Source: Cylicocyclus nassatus (Eukaryota; Nematoda; Chromadorea; Rhabditida; Strongylidae). Taken from it: DNA of 64,000 nucleotides. A program made the position numbers and the translations under genes. The stretch spans positions 20,550,812-20,614,811 of the forward strand of contig CATQJL010000112.1 in assembly GCA_958299035.1 (NCBI GenBank), read 5' to 3'. Positions 21,861 through 31,452 of this stretch are shown one piece after another; position 1 is the stretch's first letter, and every line of letters starts with the position of its first letter. Under the pieces are notes generated by a model. It saw only the letters and a program-made list of their open reading frames with translations. It was not told where the DNA came from and made no database searches.

Positions 21861-22120
21861 GTACGGATAGTCATGTCTTCACTTTTTTCTTGTTTCATAT
21901 GACTTTGCGGGTGTTTAGGTTGTGTTTTCTTTCCTAAATGATACTACTAGTTGACTGTGCTTTCCTTTTCTCAATGATGTTGCTGGTGCTAAGTTGTGCT
22001 TTTCTTTATTTTGATTTACCGGTTTGAAGCTTATCACCTCTCGATTCCATGTTACTACTGGTATTCGAACGTTCTTTTATTGTTCAGCGGATTCTTGAAG
22101 ATTGAATGAGAAAGTAGAGA

Positions 22121-22351
22121 ATGTCACAAACAAATATACTTGCGAAGAAACCAAAGAAAGAACGAAAGCAGAAAGCCTGTATTAGATTACCAGACGAAAT
22201 AGCTCAGACATTCGCCGTTGTCACCCGCAGGTGGACCGCCCACAAAATGGCTGATCGCACCAAAACCCGGTGCACCGTCGGGAGACATGAATTTAGTTTT
22301 GACCGGATTTTACTGCGATTTTGCCCCAATGCACGCCGCATGCGTGTATGA
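22121..22351 (+). other. Unassigned ORF, 76 aa
   Basis: Starts MSQTNILAKKPKKERKQKAC, strongly basic, then PDEIAQTFAVVTRRWTAHKM. The second half coincides with DNA that is inverted near the right end of the 7.2-kb element (24265-24330), so the frame is partly repeat sequence. It could be the N-terminal remnant of an element-encoded protein. No known domain. Confidence 0.25.
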
Positions 22352-23333
22352 TAGTGATGTTGCGAAATAGGTCTTCTCTTGATGATTGCTTTTTGTTGAT
22401 TGGTGCTTTTTTCTTCAATGTTTTTGCTTTCATTCTTTCTTATACATCGCTTATAATCGCTCCTTGGGATCATTTGTTCTTTCATAACATAAACTTGTCA
22501 TTATACCAGACCTACTCTATCTTAATCATACTTAATGGTGCCTTTTGATTCAATTTCGCTTATTATTTTTCCTTAATTTTACCAGCACATCAATAAAAGT
22601 GAGGTCACCGTTTCCGTAGGACATCCATTTGACGGTTTGTCAGTTCAGATGAGATCGCGCGTCCAAAATGGCAACTTCACTTGCAATCTCTGCGCTGGCG
22701 TTGTAGATCAAAGGTAAGCATTTTCTTCTCAATTCAGTAGGTTACTTCAGGACTCCTTCCAACTCAGCAAATTTGCGGAGTGCAATTTTGTGAGCTTAGA
22801 CTCAAATTGTTAACCACAAGCCTGATTTGACTAAGTTTCAAGCCAACTACAAGCTTAAACAAACTTGAAATATCGTAATCTTGTGTCGGGTTCAACAAAC
22901 CGTTGAGGCGTCGTTAGCTAGCTAAAATCTGTCAAAACATGTAACTTATACTATCCATTACTTATTGTGGGTAGCTTCAAGCTGACACGTGCAGAACAAA
23001 AATTTGCGAAAACGTCATTTTACGAGAAAATCCTTATGACACAATACTTTTCCAGCAAAAAAAAAACAGTTTAGCGCCCGAAGTATTGTCATAGTTCGAA
23101 AAATGTGTTTTTATAAGAAAATTTCTCCTGCAGAATGGGCTTTTCCATAGCTTGTTTTCGCAGTTTCACAGAAGTAACTGCAGCCGTATATGGACTGCTG
23201 CTGTGTAAAAAATTTACTCAAATTTATTTTCATGCAGGAAACAAAGAGCTAAATCTGGGTGTAAAATGCACGTTTGGTACCCGTACCCCATCAGATCTTT
23301 GAATTCCCGTCTGCAAAGCCATAGCTAGTCAAG
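22352..23333. other. No recognisable gene
   Basis: AT-rich with scattered short frames. A segment around 22600-22715 ('gcaatctctgcgctgg...') reads like a possible exon but has no partner exons. Confidence 0.35.
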
Positions 23334-23679
23334 CAGTGGCGGACCGAGGGGGGAGGGGCGGGGGGGGGGCGGGCCCCCCCCCCCCCCGAGAACGGGTCGC
23401 GGAATTTTTGAAACTTACCTGCATGGGTTGTAAAAAAGTGCAAACGACTTGTTTGCACTTGAAAATAATTAAAATAATTTTTTGAATTTTTTAAAAATTC
23501 ATTTTAGCCTTATAAAAAATTTTTTTTGGGGGCGTGGCTGACGCCACGCCCCCTTTTTCCAGATTTTAGGGGTCGGGGATTCGCAAAAATTTTGAGAAGC
23601 ACCCCAAAAAATTTTTCGGAGTGCACCAAAATTTTTGTTGCCCCCCCCCCCCCAAAAAAAATTTCTCGGACCGCCACTG
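23334..23679. mobile_element. hAT-like MITE with G/C homopolymers
   Basis: CAGTGGCGGACCGAG at the left is inverted at the right as ...CTCGGACCGCCACTG. Long G and C runs follow each terminus. The 8-bp flanks are only half matching, so the target duplication is not confirmed. Confidence 0.7.
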
Positions 23680-24264
23680 CATCAAAGGTAAAACTTTCGT
23701 CTCAAAAAGTTTACGCATCTGATACTGATGTTTTCAGAAGAACCGGCCCAGGACATCTAACGTGAGCACTGACTTGAACATCATCGAAAAAACGGACGCC
23801 GACATTGCAGTAACCGATGCGAACGACACACATTAGTCCAATTCCAGTTGTTTTTTGTCAAGTGTTCTCTCGATGTAGTTTATTTGATTTTGCGCTGATG
23901 TGGATTTTTCTGTACCATGAAGTTTTTAATAAATACTATGGCTTGATTTGTTAGGGACAGTGAAAGACAGCGCGGTGGACGTGAAACACACCAGTATAGA
24001 GTATGTACTCTATACTTGTGTGTTCCACTATATACTTAATATCAATATATATATATACCATTATATATGTGCCCATCAGGGTGAACCGCTGCTTTAAGGA
24101 TCGGGGCATTATGGTGTCTCCCGCAGGTCACTCTGATAATGACCGGAGAATGCCCTGTCGGGGCATTATGGTTTCCCGCAGGTCACCCCGCTGGTCTCCC
24201 GCAGACACAAGCTGCAAACACAGGTGACCTGATTTTGCCCCGACACCGATTTCGTGTGTTTCGC
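23680..24264. other. Interior of the 7.2-kb element, no gene
   Basis: Includes two copies of 'cggggcattatggt.tcccgcaggtcac' (24100-24130 and 24158-24186), a short direct repeat. Confidence 0.4.
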
Positions 24265-24471
24265 GCTGTTGGTCAATGAGATCACACCATTTTAACCTGC
24301 GGGTGACAACCGCGAATGTCTGAGAGATAGTAGTTGCTGTTATGCGGCTTCGCGCATCGCGAACGACATCGCATTACAGCCCGCGCGCGGTGAAAAGAAA
24401 TGCGGCTTATACTCCGGAAAATAGGGTAATTCAATTGCATTCACGGCGACCATATATCGAGTAATATCAGT

Positions 24472-24692
24472 AAGGGAAAGGCAGGTCGCCGGCAACGGTT
24501 GCCGAGGTCGCTGAGGTTGCCGAGATTGCCAAGGTTGCCGGGGTCAGGGACAACTTATAGAGAGCGCGAAACGTGGAGGCTATCATCTGGTCCTACAACG
24601 ACCTGCAACTTCGGCACCTCAACAACCTCGGCACTTCAGCAACCTCAGCAACCTCGGCAACCGTTGCCGGCAACCTATGGCCGTTCCCTAAG
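24472..24692. mobile_element. Foldback MITE with GTTGCCG repeats
   Basis: The left arm agggaaaggcaggtcgccgg.. and the right arm (inverted) agggaacggccataggttgc.. frame internal gttgccgag tandem motifs that are inverted on the other side. The 76-aa ORF across it is repeat-derived. Confidence 0.75.
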
Positions 24693-24775
24693 AATTCGCT
24701 CACGCCATGTTCTATATATTTTGGCATGAGAGTGGATGAGATCCCGTTTTAGTATCCATCAATGATTTCAGAACA

Positions 24776-24961
24776 ATGAATGCCCATTACAAATTCAAAA
24801 TTTGTGCAATGTTTTGTGACATTTTTATATGTCTCACCTATATTGCATTTATTATCTTCTCAACCATTTATAGCATGACCGCATTACTGACAAGAAGTGA
24901 TAAAAATGGCTGGAATTTTCACGTTTTTTTTCTGCGCTTATCTTGTACGTGTAATGCCTAG
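24776..24961 (+). other. Block-B ORF, unit 2
   Basis: After 'aatgatttcag', ATG opens 61 aa: MNAHYKFKICAMFCDIFICL followed by a hydrophobic stretch and a charged tail. It would be a single-span membrane peptide. The frame differs from that of block B in unit 1, so it may be chance. Confidence 0.25.
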
Positions 24962-26329
24962 CTCAGCTTCGAATCGATTTGAGGAAGAATAACAGCGGTT
25001 TTGTTATCCGCAGTATATCTTCGATGCTTGGAGTCATATACCCTGGTGATGACCTTCATACCGGGCATCAAAAAAGTAGAACCTTCATCTATCCAAACAG
25101 AAGACATTCGGAACGATGCCGCAGAGGACGAAATTTGCCAAAACTCAGAGATGCTCTCAAGTTTTAATCAAATCGAAACAAAATCACCTTCAGTTAGCTG
25201 TATAGCGATTGTCAAATGCTTCGTCGTCTTTGTTGTTCTTCTATGCTCGTCTGCGCCCCCAAGAGGCATTTGGGTACGGCACTCCGTCTTGGTTGTTTTA
25301 AATCCAATCCTGGCAAATTGCATATCATTTTGAGCTTTTGAAGTATATTCACCTGACAACAATGGCTCACTTCTTCGCAATGAGAAAACTCAAAAACTGT
25401 TCATAAAATTCTTCAATTTTGTCTTCAAGTGATTTTGTTGGGTCACTTCGGTTTCGATGCGTTATTTCATGCTTTTGAACATTCGGCTTCTGATATGTGT
25501 AGACAACATCAGTCATCGTGTTAATTTTCTGAATTGTGGCGAAAAATCCAGCAAAGCTACAAAAAAAGCGTTTTTCTTACAGTGTAGTGTTAGGAATTCG
25601 GAACCATTCTAGTTGAGCTTGAGAGTTTCTTACTCTGTATAATGGGTGGGACAACGATCTTTCGATAACTGCCACATCTGAGTTTGATTTTTTCCTGGGA
25701 GCTCTGAGCTAGGGATCTAAAGTAAAAATAGAGAAAAGAAAATGAGAGATGAATGCTTCTTGCGCGGTGATTATGCCCCCCAAAAATTTCTCGGGTTGCT
25801 ACTTTCATTTACATGTTTGAATTGTACTATTTTCCCACAAACAACCTTATTATATGTTTGTGCATTAGGGTATTTTCAATATAGATAATGAAGAAGGCAC
25901 TTTTTCCTATTTTTAACCTCGTCCTATGCTTTTTTTAACAGAGATGGCTCAAAATTCGTCAGGTATTTTAAATCAAGATAAATAAATTTTTTAACATTGT
26001 CGGAAATTCTCGACGAAGGTTCTCGTAGTTGCTTTGGATCAGTAGATCGCAACTGATTGGCACAAGTCAATTGGCGATAGTATTTTGGACCTATCTTCTT
26101 TCACCAAACTTCCATTCCTCTGTCAATATTCTTAGCATTCGATAAATTGTTCTGCTGTGACGTTTGATTCCTTCTAGAGGTTTGGCTCCGCCAAAGAATC
26201 ATAAAGCCTGCTCTTCGACCACTGACTTGATTTGCTAAAAAAAACATCTATTAGGCAGAAAGTCATTGATATATTCTTCTGGCTCGCAAATTGTATGCAC
26301 ATAGCCTTAACAGGAAGATTCTTTTTCAG
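24962..26329. other. Possible decayed exon, otherwise no gene
   Basis: Frame 25001-25333 (+) includes FIPGIKKVEPSSIQTEDIRN and an acidic run before a hydrophobic segment. The codon pattern looks more protein-like than its surroundings, but there is no recognised domain or clean splice pair. Confidence 0.25.
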
Positions 26330-26382
26330 ATAACGAAATGGATCGCGGCGCTTTTCCTCTCGTGTTGTTCGCTTTTCATCAG
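26330..26382 (+). other. Candidate short exon
   Basis: A strong acceptor (ttctttttcag, ending 26329) and a strong donor (CAG|GTGAGA at 26383) bound 53 nt. It contains ATG at 26338 with MDRGAFPLVLFAFHQ; another frame, KWIAALFLSCCSLFI, is hydrophobic like a signal peptide. No neighbouring exons could be joined with confidence. Confidence 0.25.
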
Positions 26383-26787
26383 GTGAGAAGGCAGTCCAAA
26401 TATGCATATGATTTCCATGAAATTATTATGTGCAGATCTTATCTCAGACTATTTCCGAATCAAATTAGAAGTGTTGAGCGCCGAAACACATCGCTCGCAG
26501 AGCATTATTTAGGTAATGCTTGTAATAATTTGTTACCACTAATGGTTAAGTGTAAGACCTTTCATGTACAGCATACGGAAAAAAATTAATGAAATGAACA
26601 AATTTTCGTAAATTGAAGCTCCTCCGGTAGGTTGGTCATAAGATCTACGCTTGAGCCCTTATATCATGATTCCTCTAATTTGATCCTCATCTGCGTATTG
26701 ATATCTTGAAAGGAACATGGAAAAGAAAGCTCATCATACTAAGCGAATCTCATTATAATGCAAAATTGTTAAAATGTGACAGAAATA

Positions 26788-27102
26788 CTAACCGAACTCC
26801 TTCAAAAGCCACAGAGAATTCCCTCGTTTATGTTTTGTTTTCTGCTGCTTCTTTCTCATAATCAGAGGAGTTCTTGATGATTTGATTACGAGATAGTTTG
26901 AAAATGTCATGTTATTTGACTTACCATTACAATTACACCTAAAATACTTTAAATAACAGAAAAACACATAAAATAAAAAAATATCATTCTCATTATTACA
27001 TATCACATCTTTTATGAATAAACAGTAAAACTTCGAAGTTTTTTTTACAAGCTCGTGAGCTTTATTGATTTGAAATCGACGAGTTCTCTTTTTAGAGCAC
27101 AA
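26788..27102 (-). other. Unassigned ORF, 104 aa
   Basis: The minus frame contains YLVIKSSRTPLIMRKKQQKT and an isoleucine/phenylalanine-rich N-terminus. AT-rich composition can keep such frames open. No family recognised. Confidence 0.2.
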
Positions 27103-27635
27103 TGCTTATGAATTTATTGCAACGAACAAGATTCATCGAAAAAAATTTCAACACACTTTGGTGATAACCCATTTTTAATTTTTTTCTTTTTATTTTTTTC
27201 TCTAGTACGTCGGCTGCTCAAACTGATTTGTAGATAAAGCACTAAATGAAATTTTGCAATTTAAGTAATCTAAAAGCATTTTATGTATTGCCGGTACGAA
27301 TAATATCTTGGAATGTTACATTTTGCAGAAGTATGTCATACGAATAGTAACATTTGTGAGCAACGTAACAACATAGTACGTATAGATCTCGAATCAAATA
27401 GTTGAGATCAAGCTACAGCCTTTTCGTACTGCGCATTGCTAATGGGCCACTTGTGTTTGGCGGTTATCAGGAAAGGGAAAAAAACAAACCATTTCACGAA
27501 GCTTGTCATTTTATTAGGTTGTAGCATAAATCTTTTACGCTTAATTTTTACAAGTCGTATACTTCATATCCTTAATAAAGCTCCAAGTTACTAGTTGATA
27601 GAACAAAGCAAGTTCTGTCTACAAGGCCATGTGCA
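27103..27635. other. No recognisable gene
   Basis: AT-rich DNA with poly-T runs. Nothing identified. Confidence 0.4.
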
Positions 27636-27777
27636 AGGGCCGCATGCACTAACATCCCTGCGGCGAGGGGAGCGGCGTCCCCAATGATGAAAAAGCCGCA
27701 GCGGCGTCCGCACGCGGTCCCTTCATAACGGGGGACGCCGCTCCCCTCGCCGCAAAAATGTTAGTGCATACGGGCCC
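27636..27777. mobile_element. Hairpin MITE, 142 bp
   Basis: The left arm agggccgcatgcactaacat, with gcggcgaggggagcggcgtc, returns inverted on the right (gacgccgctcccctcgccgc, atgttagtgcatacgggccc). The GC-rich arms stand out against AT-rich flanks. Confidence 0.8.
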
Positions 27778-28653
27778 AAAAGTTCGAGCTTCGAAAAGTT
27801 CGAAAAGTCAAAAGCTTTGACCCACCGTAAGTTTGCATCCAAAATCTGAGTCGCACTGAAGGCTCAAAAAACAAAAAAAAATCCAGGTCTTCTTCAACAA
27901 ATTCTTACGGATCTCCAACTTGCTCAAAAGAATTGTCCACATCAGACACTCATAAATCGAGAAAACTAGAATTGTTGTATTTATAGTACCCAAGCAAACC
28001 TGTGCAGCTTTCACACATACAATTGCATACTATAGGCCTTCAGAAGTATTAGGTTGGGGACGAAGTTTTGCGACTGCCTTCTTAACTTCATTCCCTTCGA
28101 ACATGGCGCACTCAAACTTTAGCTATACGCAGATCTCTATACGTGCTACAACTATTCACAGACTGTTCAAAATTTCAAAAGAGAAATAAAATACAAGCAT
28201 TTTTCCAAAAAGAGCAAACTTCGAGGATTTATGAGTTTATGAGCAAAAACGAAGCCGTTCGCGACTCAAATCATGCATAATGATTCGGAATTGTATGTGA
28301 ATTACTTACTTGGCACAGTAGGAAACCAGTAAAATCAAAAGATACTCCGAGATCTAGCGCCCTCACGAAGTCGAAATACGTAAGCTTGGTGGGAACAATC
28401 GTTAATGACTAAGGAGTGGGAACGTCAAAATCCGAAGAGACTTTACATGTTAAGGTTATTGACCTGCTAAACACTAGCACTAGTATCATATCGTCTGACA
28501 AATTAGCGTGTTTTCCATTGTTTAGCGTGTGACCCCATATCGTAAAGCTTCAGTAATCCGAAAAAAAGCCCTCAGCCCATGCAAATTCAGTATGTTATTC
28601 GTGATCAGCATGTCGAATAACCTCCCTAGGCCATGTTTCAGCCAAATCCATAA
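27778..28653. other. No recognisable gene
   Basis: AT-rich; the minus frame 27808-28014 has no known domain. Confidence 0.4.
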
Positions 28654-29052
28654 TCTCTCTATATATATAAAACTCAAAAAATGTCTGTTTGGAGGGTATG
28701 TGAGCTATAGAAACGCACGCCACTCAACCGATTGGGCTAAAACTTTGCATACAGATGTCGATTACACCGAAGACGATTTTAGGATACTTTTTACTGAAAT
28801 TCGCTGGGTCCTTTTATCGATTTATTGAATTGTTTACGTTTTCCTAAGAAATTGAAGGCTTGTCATGTTTGGTCAAGCATTTTCCCATAGTCATGTAAGG
28901 AGGGTGGTGAAGCTCCTTTTCACCTCAGGATCACGAGGATGCGGTTCAAAGCGGATGTCACAGCGTAAGTCATCCATAACATATAAGGGGGGAGGGGTTG
29001 GCTCGCAGCACAGGTGACCAATGGCCCGGGCTGGACCGGGAAAGTCAACTAG
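28654..29052 (+). mobile_element. Short non-autonomous Helitron
   Basis: The 5' end is TCTCTCTATATATATAAAAC and the 3' end is CTAG. A hairpin CCCGG-GCTGGA-CCGGG ends 13 nt before the CTAG terminus. The preceding base is A (28653) and the following base T (29053), the expected AT target with no duplication. 399 bp, no Rep/helicase coding. The segment 'ccgattgggctaaaactttgca' inside is a common repeat motif. Confidence 0.8.
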
Positions 29053-29396
29053 TAATTTATAATTTTCCCCTTTATACCATATATCTACCGTAATCCACTG
29101 GACGTCAGGATTTGCCGGAACAACAGCTAGGTTCTAGCTTCCGTTATAGCCTACATACTGGCAAAATTTGAGTGCTTCATATTAAACTATAGCAGAAGTA
29201 TTTAACGAGTTGCAAAACTTAGTTTCCAACCTAATGTAACCTAAAATTTTCAGCTTTCCATAGGCCTTTTCGAAAATTGCCGTATTTAGCTCTCCTCACT
29301 CGTGTGTTTTATGCTGAAATCAATATCTCACGAAAAATAGGGCTTGTGGAAAGCCGAAAATTCACGATTATACTCCTAAGGGCCTGTAGTATACAA
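29053..29396. other. No recognisable gene
   Basis: Spacer between the Helitron and the Mutator-like element. Confidence 0.4.
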
Positions 29397-30235
29397 GGGT
29401 GCGCAGCAAGTGTTACCCAGGCAGCCGCTTGGTGCCGCGGCCAGCCGCCAGAGCTGGCATCAGCGTCGCGGCTGAGTTACCGTAGGCGCGCTCTCGTCGT
29501 CCGCAACCTCTCGCAGAGAGATTTTCGCAGCAACCTCATCGCGCTGAGGTGCGAGAATTACCTCAGAGATCGCGCAACTGCCACATATTATATATCGATT
29601 AAGACAGCAGAAAATTTGTAGTTTATTAATAAGATACGATGCAAAAAATATTTCATTTAGCGCAGGCTTGGAATAGGATGGCCAAACATCTAAGCCTAAG
29701 GTAGTTTATTAAGGGAGCAAAAAGAGTTAGAGCTGTATCTAGGTGGTGGCACACAGTAAAAGGGATAGTTTTTCTCCTCAAGGAGCTTGATAGTAGGGTG
29801 CCATCGCTGTTATACCCTCAAAAAACACAGGATTCGCAGGAACTGTAGGATTCGCAAGATTAGTATGGCCGGTCCCGAAAGAGGGATGTTTTGCGCCGAA
29901 ATGAGATCATTGATGCGATGCGCAGCTTTAGAGGAGAATATGAAACCTGAAATTACATACCAACAGCTTCTACAAATATTTTTGTATTAAAATGTTGAAA
30001 TTTGTTACAGAGAAAACCATTTGATAGCAGTGCAAATGTAAAAACTAACAAGGAAACGATACTTGATGTCCGTGGCCTTTTGAGATGAGATGTATACTAT
30101 TACACTCGTCTTGGAACACTGATTCCGAATCTGACTTCTGTTTCTGCTAATCGCTTCAGAGATGTTATAATGGATCGCGCGGATTCTGGCTGCCCAGTGA
30201 AGTGTGGTCGGAGCTGCCAGCCCTGCACGTACACT

Positions 30236-30300
30236 GTGGTCTAGTGGTTAGTGCGATAGCCTCTTAAGTTGATGCAGGTGCAGATTCGAACCCTTTTGTG
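30236..30300 (+). tRNA. tRNA-like sequence (pseudo-tRNA or SINE head), left arm
   Basis: 'tggtctagtggttagtgcg' resembles the polymerase III A box and D-arm of a tRNA, and 'ggtgcagattcgaaccc' resembles the B box and T-arm. Spacing fits a tRNA, but the acceptor stem does not pair and the anticodon arm is weak. It is most likely a captured tRNA-derived sequence, not a working gene. Confidence 0.45.
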
Positions 30301-30444
30301 TTTTTCAGTTTTGCATGCCTCAATAAACCTCCTTTCGCATCATCGAGCTAAGTGAACGCTCTTATGATTTATGATTTATTTGCCTTTCATATTATTAGAA
30401 TATGAGGCACCCAAACAAACTGATCTCTTTTAACGTGAGTGATC

Positions 30445-30747
30445 TTACTCTTTGCCAATTGCCAGTGCCAAGCTTCTTCTTTCTCTCCATCTCGTTAGGA
30501 CCAGTATATTGAGTTGTGTTATCTTCAGGGCTTCTTGCATTTCATGTTGGTCTTCGTTAGGCAGGCGTCTCACGTTGAATTGGATGTGTGAACTCGTTGT
30601 TGGGGTGGAACATACTTGATCCTGCTGTTCCGGGGCTTCCTGGATCAAGGGGTTCGACGTCCGGTAGGGTGGGGAAGAGCGGTCAAAATGACCGACCAGT
30701 CGAGGGACGTGTAGAAGATGAACTCCGTGAACGCTCTTACTCTTCAA
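30445..30747 (-). pseudogene. LINE endonuclease-like fragment inside the foldback element
   Basis: Minus frame ending near 30445 includes FNVRRLPNEDQHEMQEALKI and TQLNILVLTRWRERR. The N-V-R-T-L start and the L-x-E/L-T-R-W block are the first motifs of LINE apurinic endonucleases. Only this N-terminal part is present and the catalytic glutamate (usually ETRW) is changed to L. It sits at the loop of the element. Confidence 0.5.
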
Positions 30748-30866
30748 AAAATGTGGAAATTAGGAAAAAGGATTACTGTTTGCGCTGAATTGTATCCGAT
30801 GACCATAGTTCAAGTAAATTTCTCGAACAAGCTTAATTGAGGCAATGCAAAAGTAAAAACACAAAA

Positions 30867-30930
30867 AGAATTGAACCTACACCTGCATCAACTTATAAGG
30901 CCATCGCATTAACCACTAGACCAGAAGGTG
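30867..30930 (-). tRNA. tRNA-like sequence, right arm (inverted partner)
   Basis: The minus strand carries tggtctagtggttaatgcg and ggtgtaggttcaattc, the diverged partner of 30236-30300 in the opposite arm. The B box has lost GTTCGAA, so it is even less likely to be functional. Confidence 0.4.
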
Positions 30931-31452
30931 GCCTCAGGAGAGGCCATTCCAATGACCATATTTCCCTTGAGCAGCCAAACTTGGGTCGAAATTCCCCCAT
31001 AACTTCTTTCAGAGAAACGATTAGCAGAAACGGAAGGCAGATTCAGAATCAGCGTTCGAAGGCGAGTGTAATGGTATGAATCACGTTTGAAAGGCCACGG
31101 ACATTGATTATCGTTCCCTTGTAAGTTGTAAATTGATTGTGAATTTTTTTGTGATTTTTTGTGTTGTTTTTTATTTATTTAACTTTTTTGTTTTTGCATA
31201 TTCTTTGTAATGTATCTTACAAATAAACTACAAATTTTCTGCTGTCTTGATCGATATATAATATGTGGCACTAGTGCGACCTCTGAGAGAATTCTGCACC
31301 TCAGCGCGATGAGGTGCGAGGCCGCCGCGAAAATCTCTCTGCGAGAGGTTGCGGACGACGAGAGCGAGCTTACGGTAGCTCAGCGCGGCGTTGGTGCCAG
31401 CCCTGGCTGCTGGCTGTGGCACCAGGCGGCTGCCTGGGTAACACTTGCACCC

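Larger units (their letters stand above)
17258..24427. mobile_element. 7.2-kb TIR insertion with 'ttccggagtataagccgca' ends
   Basis: The left end tatttttcggagtataagccg and the right end cggcttatactccggaaaata are inverted copies. The flanks are the two halves of MLAWK unit 2 (compare 15300-15330 and 46070-46100, where the same DNA is continuous), so the whole 7.2 kb was inserted, or grew, at one point. Part of the right-end region (24265-24330) is also present inverted at 22195-22275. No transposase is recognised. Inside lie TTCGAATA low-complexity tracts, two mariner-type MITEs, a GA microsatellite and a hAT-like MITE. No clean target duplication is visible. Confidence 0.75.
24428..26100 (+). 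repeat. MLAWK unit 2, second part
   Basis: Begins 'gtaattcaattgcat', the continuation of 17257, and contains the 'tcacgccatgttctatatat' and block-B sequences. Its tail near 25995-26090 ('ttctcgtagttgctttggatcagtagatcgcaa') matches 52440-52500 of unit 3. Confidence 0.7.
29397..31452. mobile_element. Mutator-like foldback element, 2.06 kb
   Basis: Both ends start GGGTGC and share 'aagtgttacccaggcagccg'; arms of about 240 bp are inverted (29397-29640 and 31225-31452). A 9-bp duplication, agtatacaa / agtacacaa (8 of 9), flanks it at 29388-29396 and 31453-31461, typical of Mutator-type elements. A second, inner inverted pair lies at about 30030-30380 and 30745-31120. No transposase is encoded. 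The ORFs at 29277-29621, 31210-31473, 31228-31461 and 31370-31582 come from the arms. Confidence 0.85.

Noticed and set aside
30236..30300. Functional tRNA gene
   Set aside because: Acceptor stem cannot pair and the anticodon arm is weak; kept only as a tRNA-like remnant.
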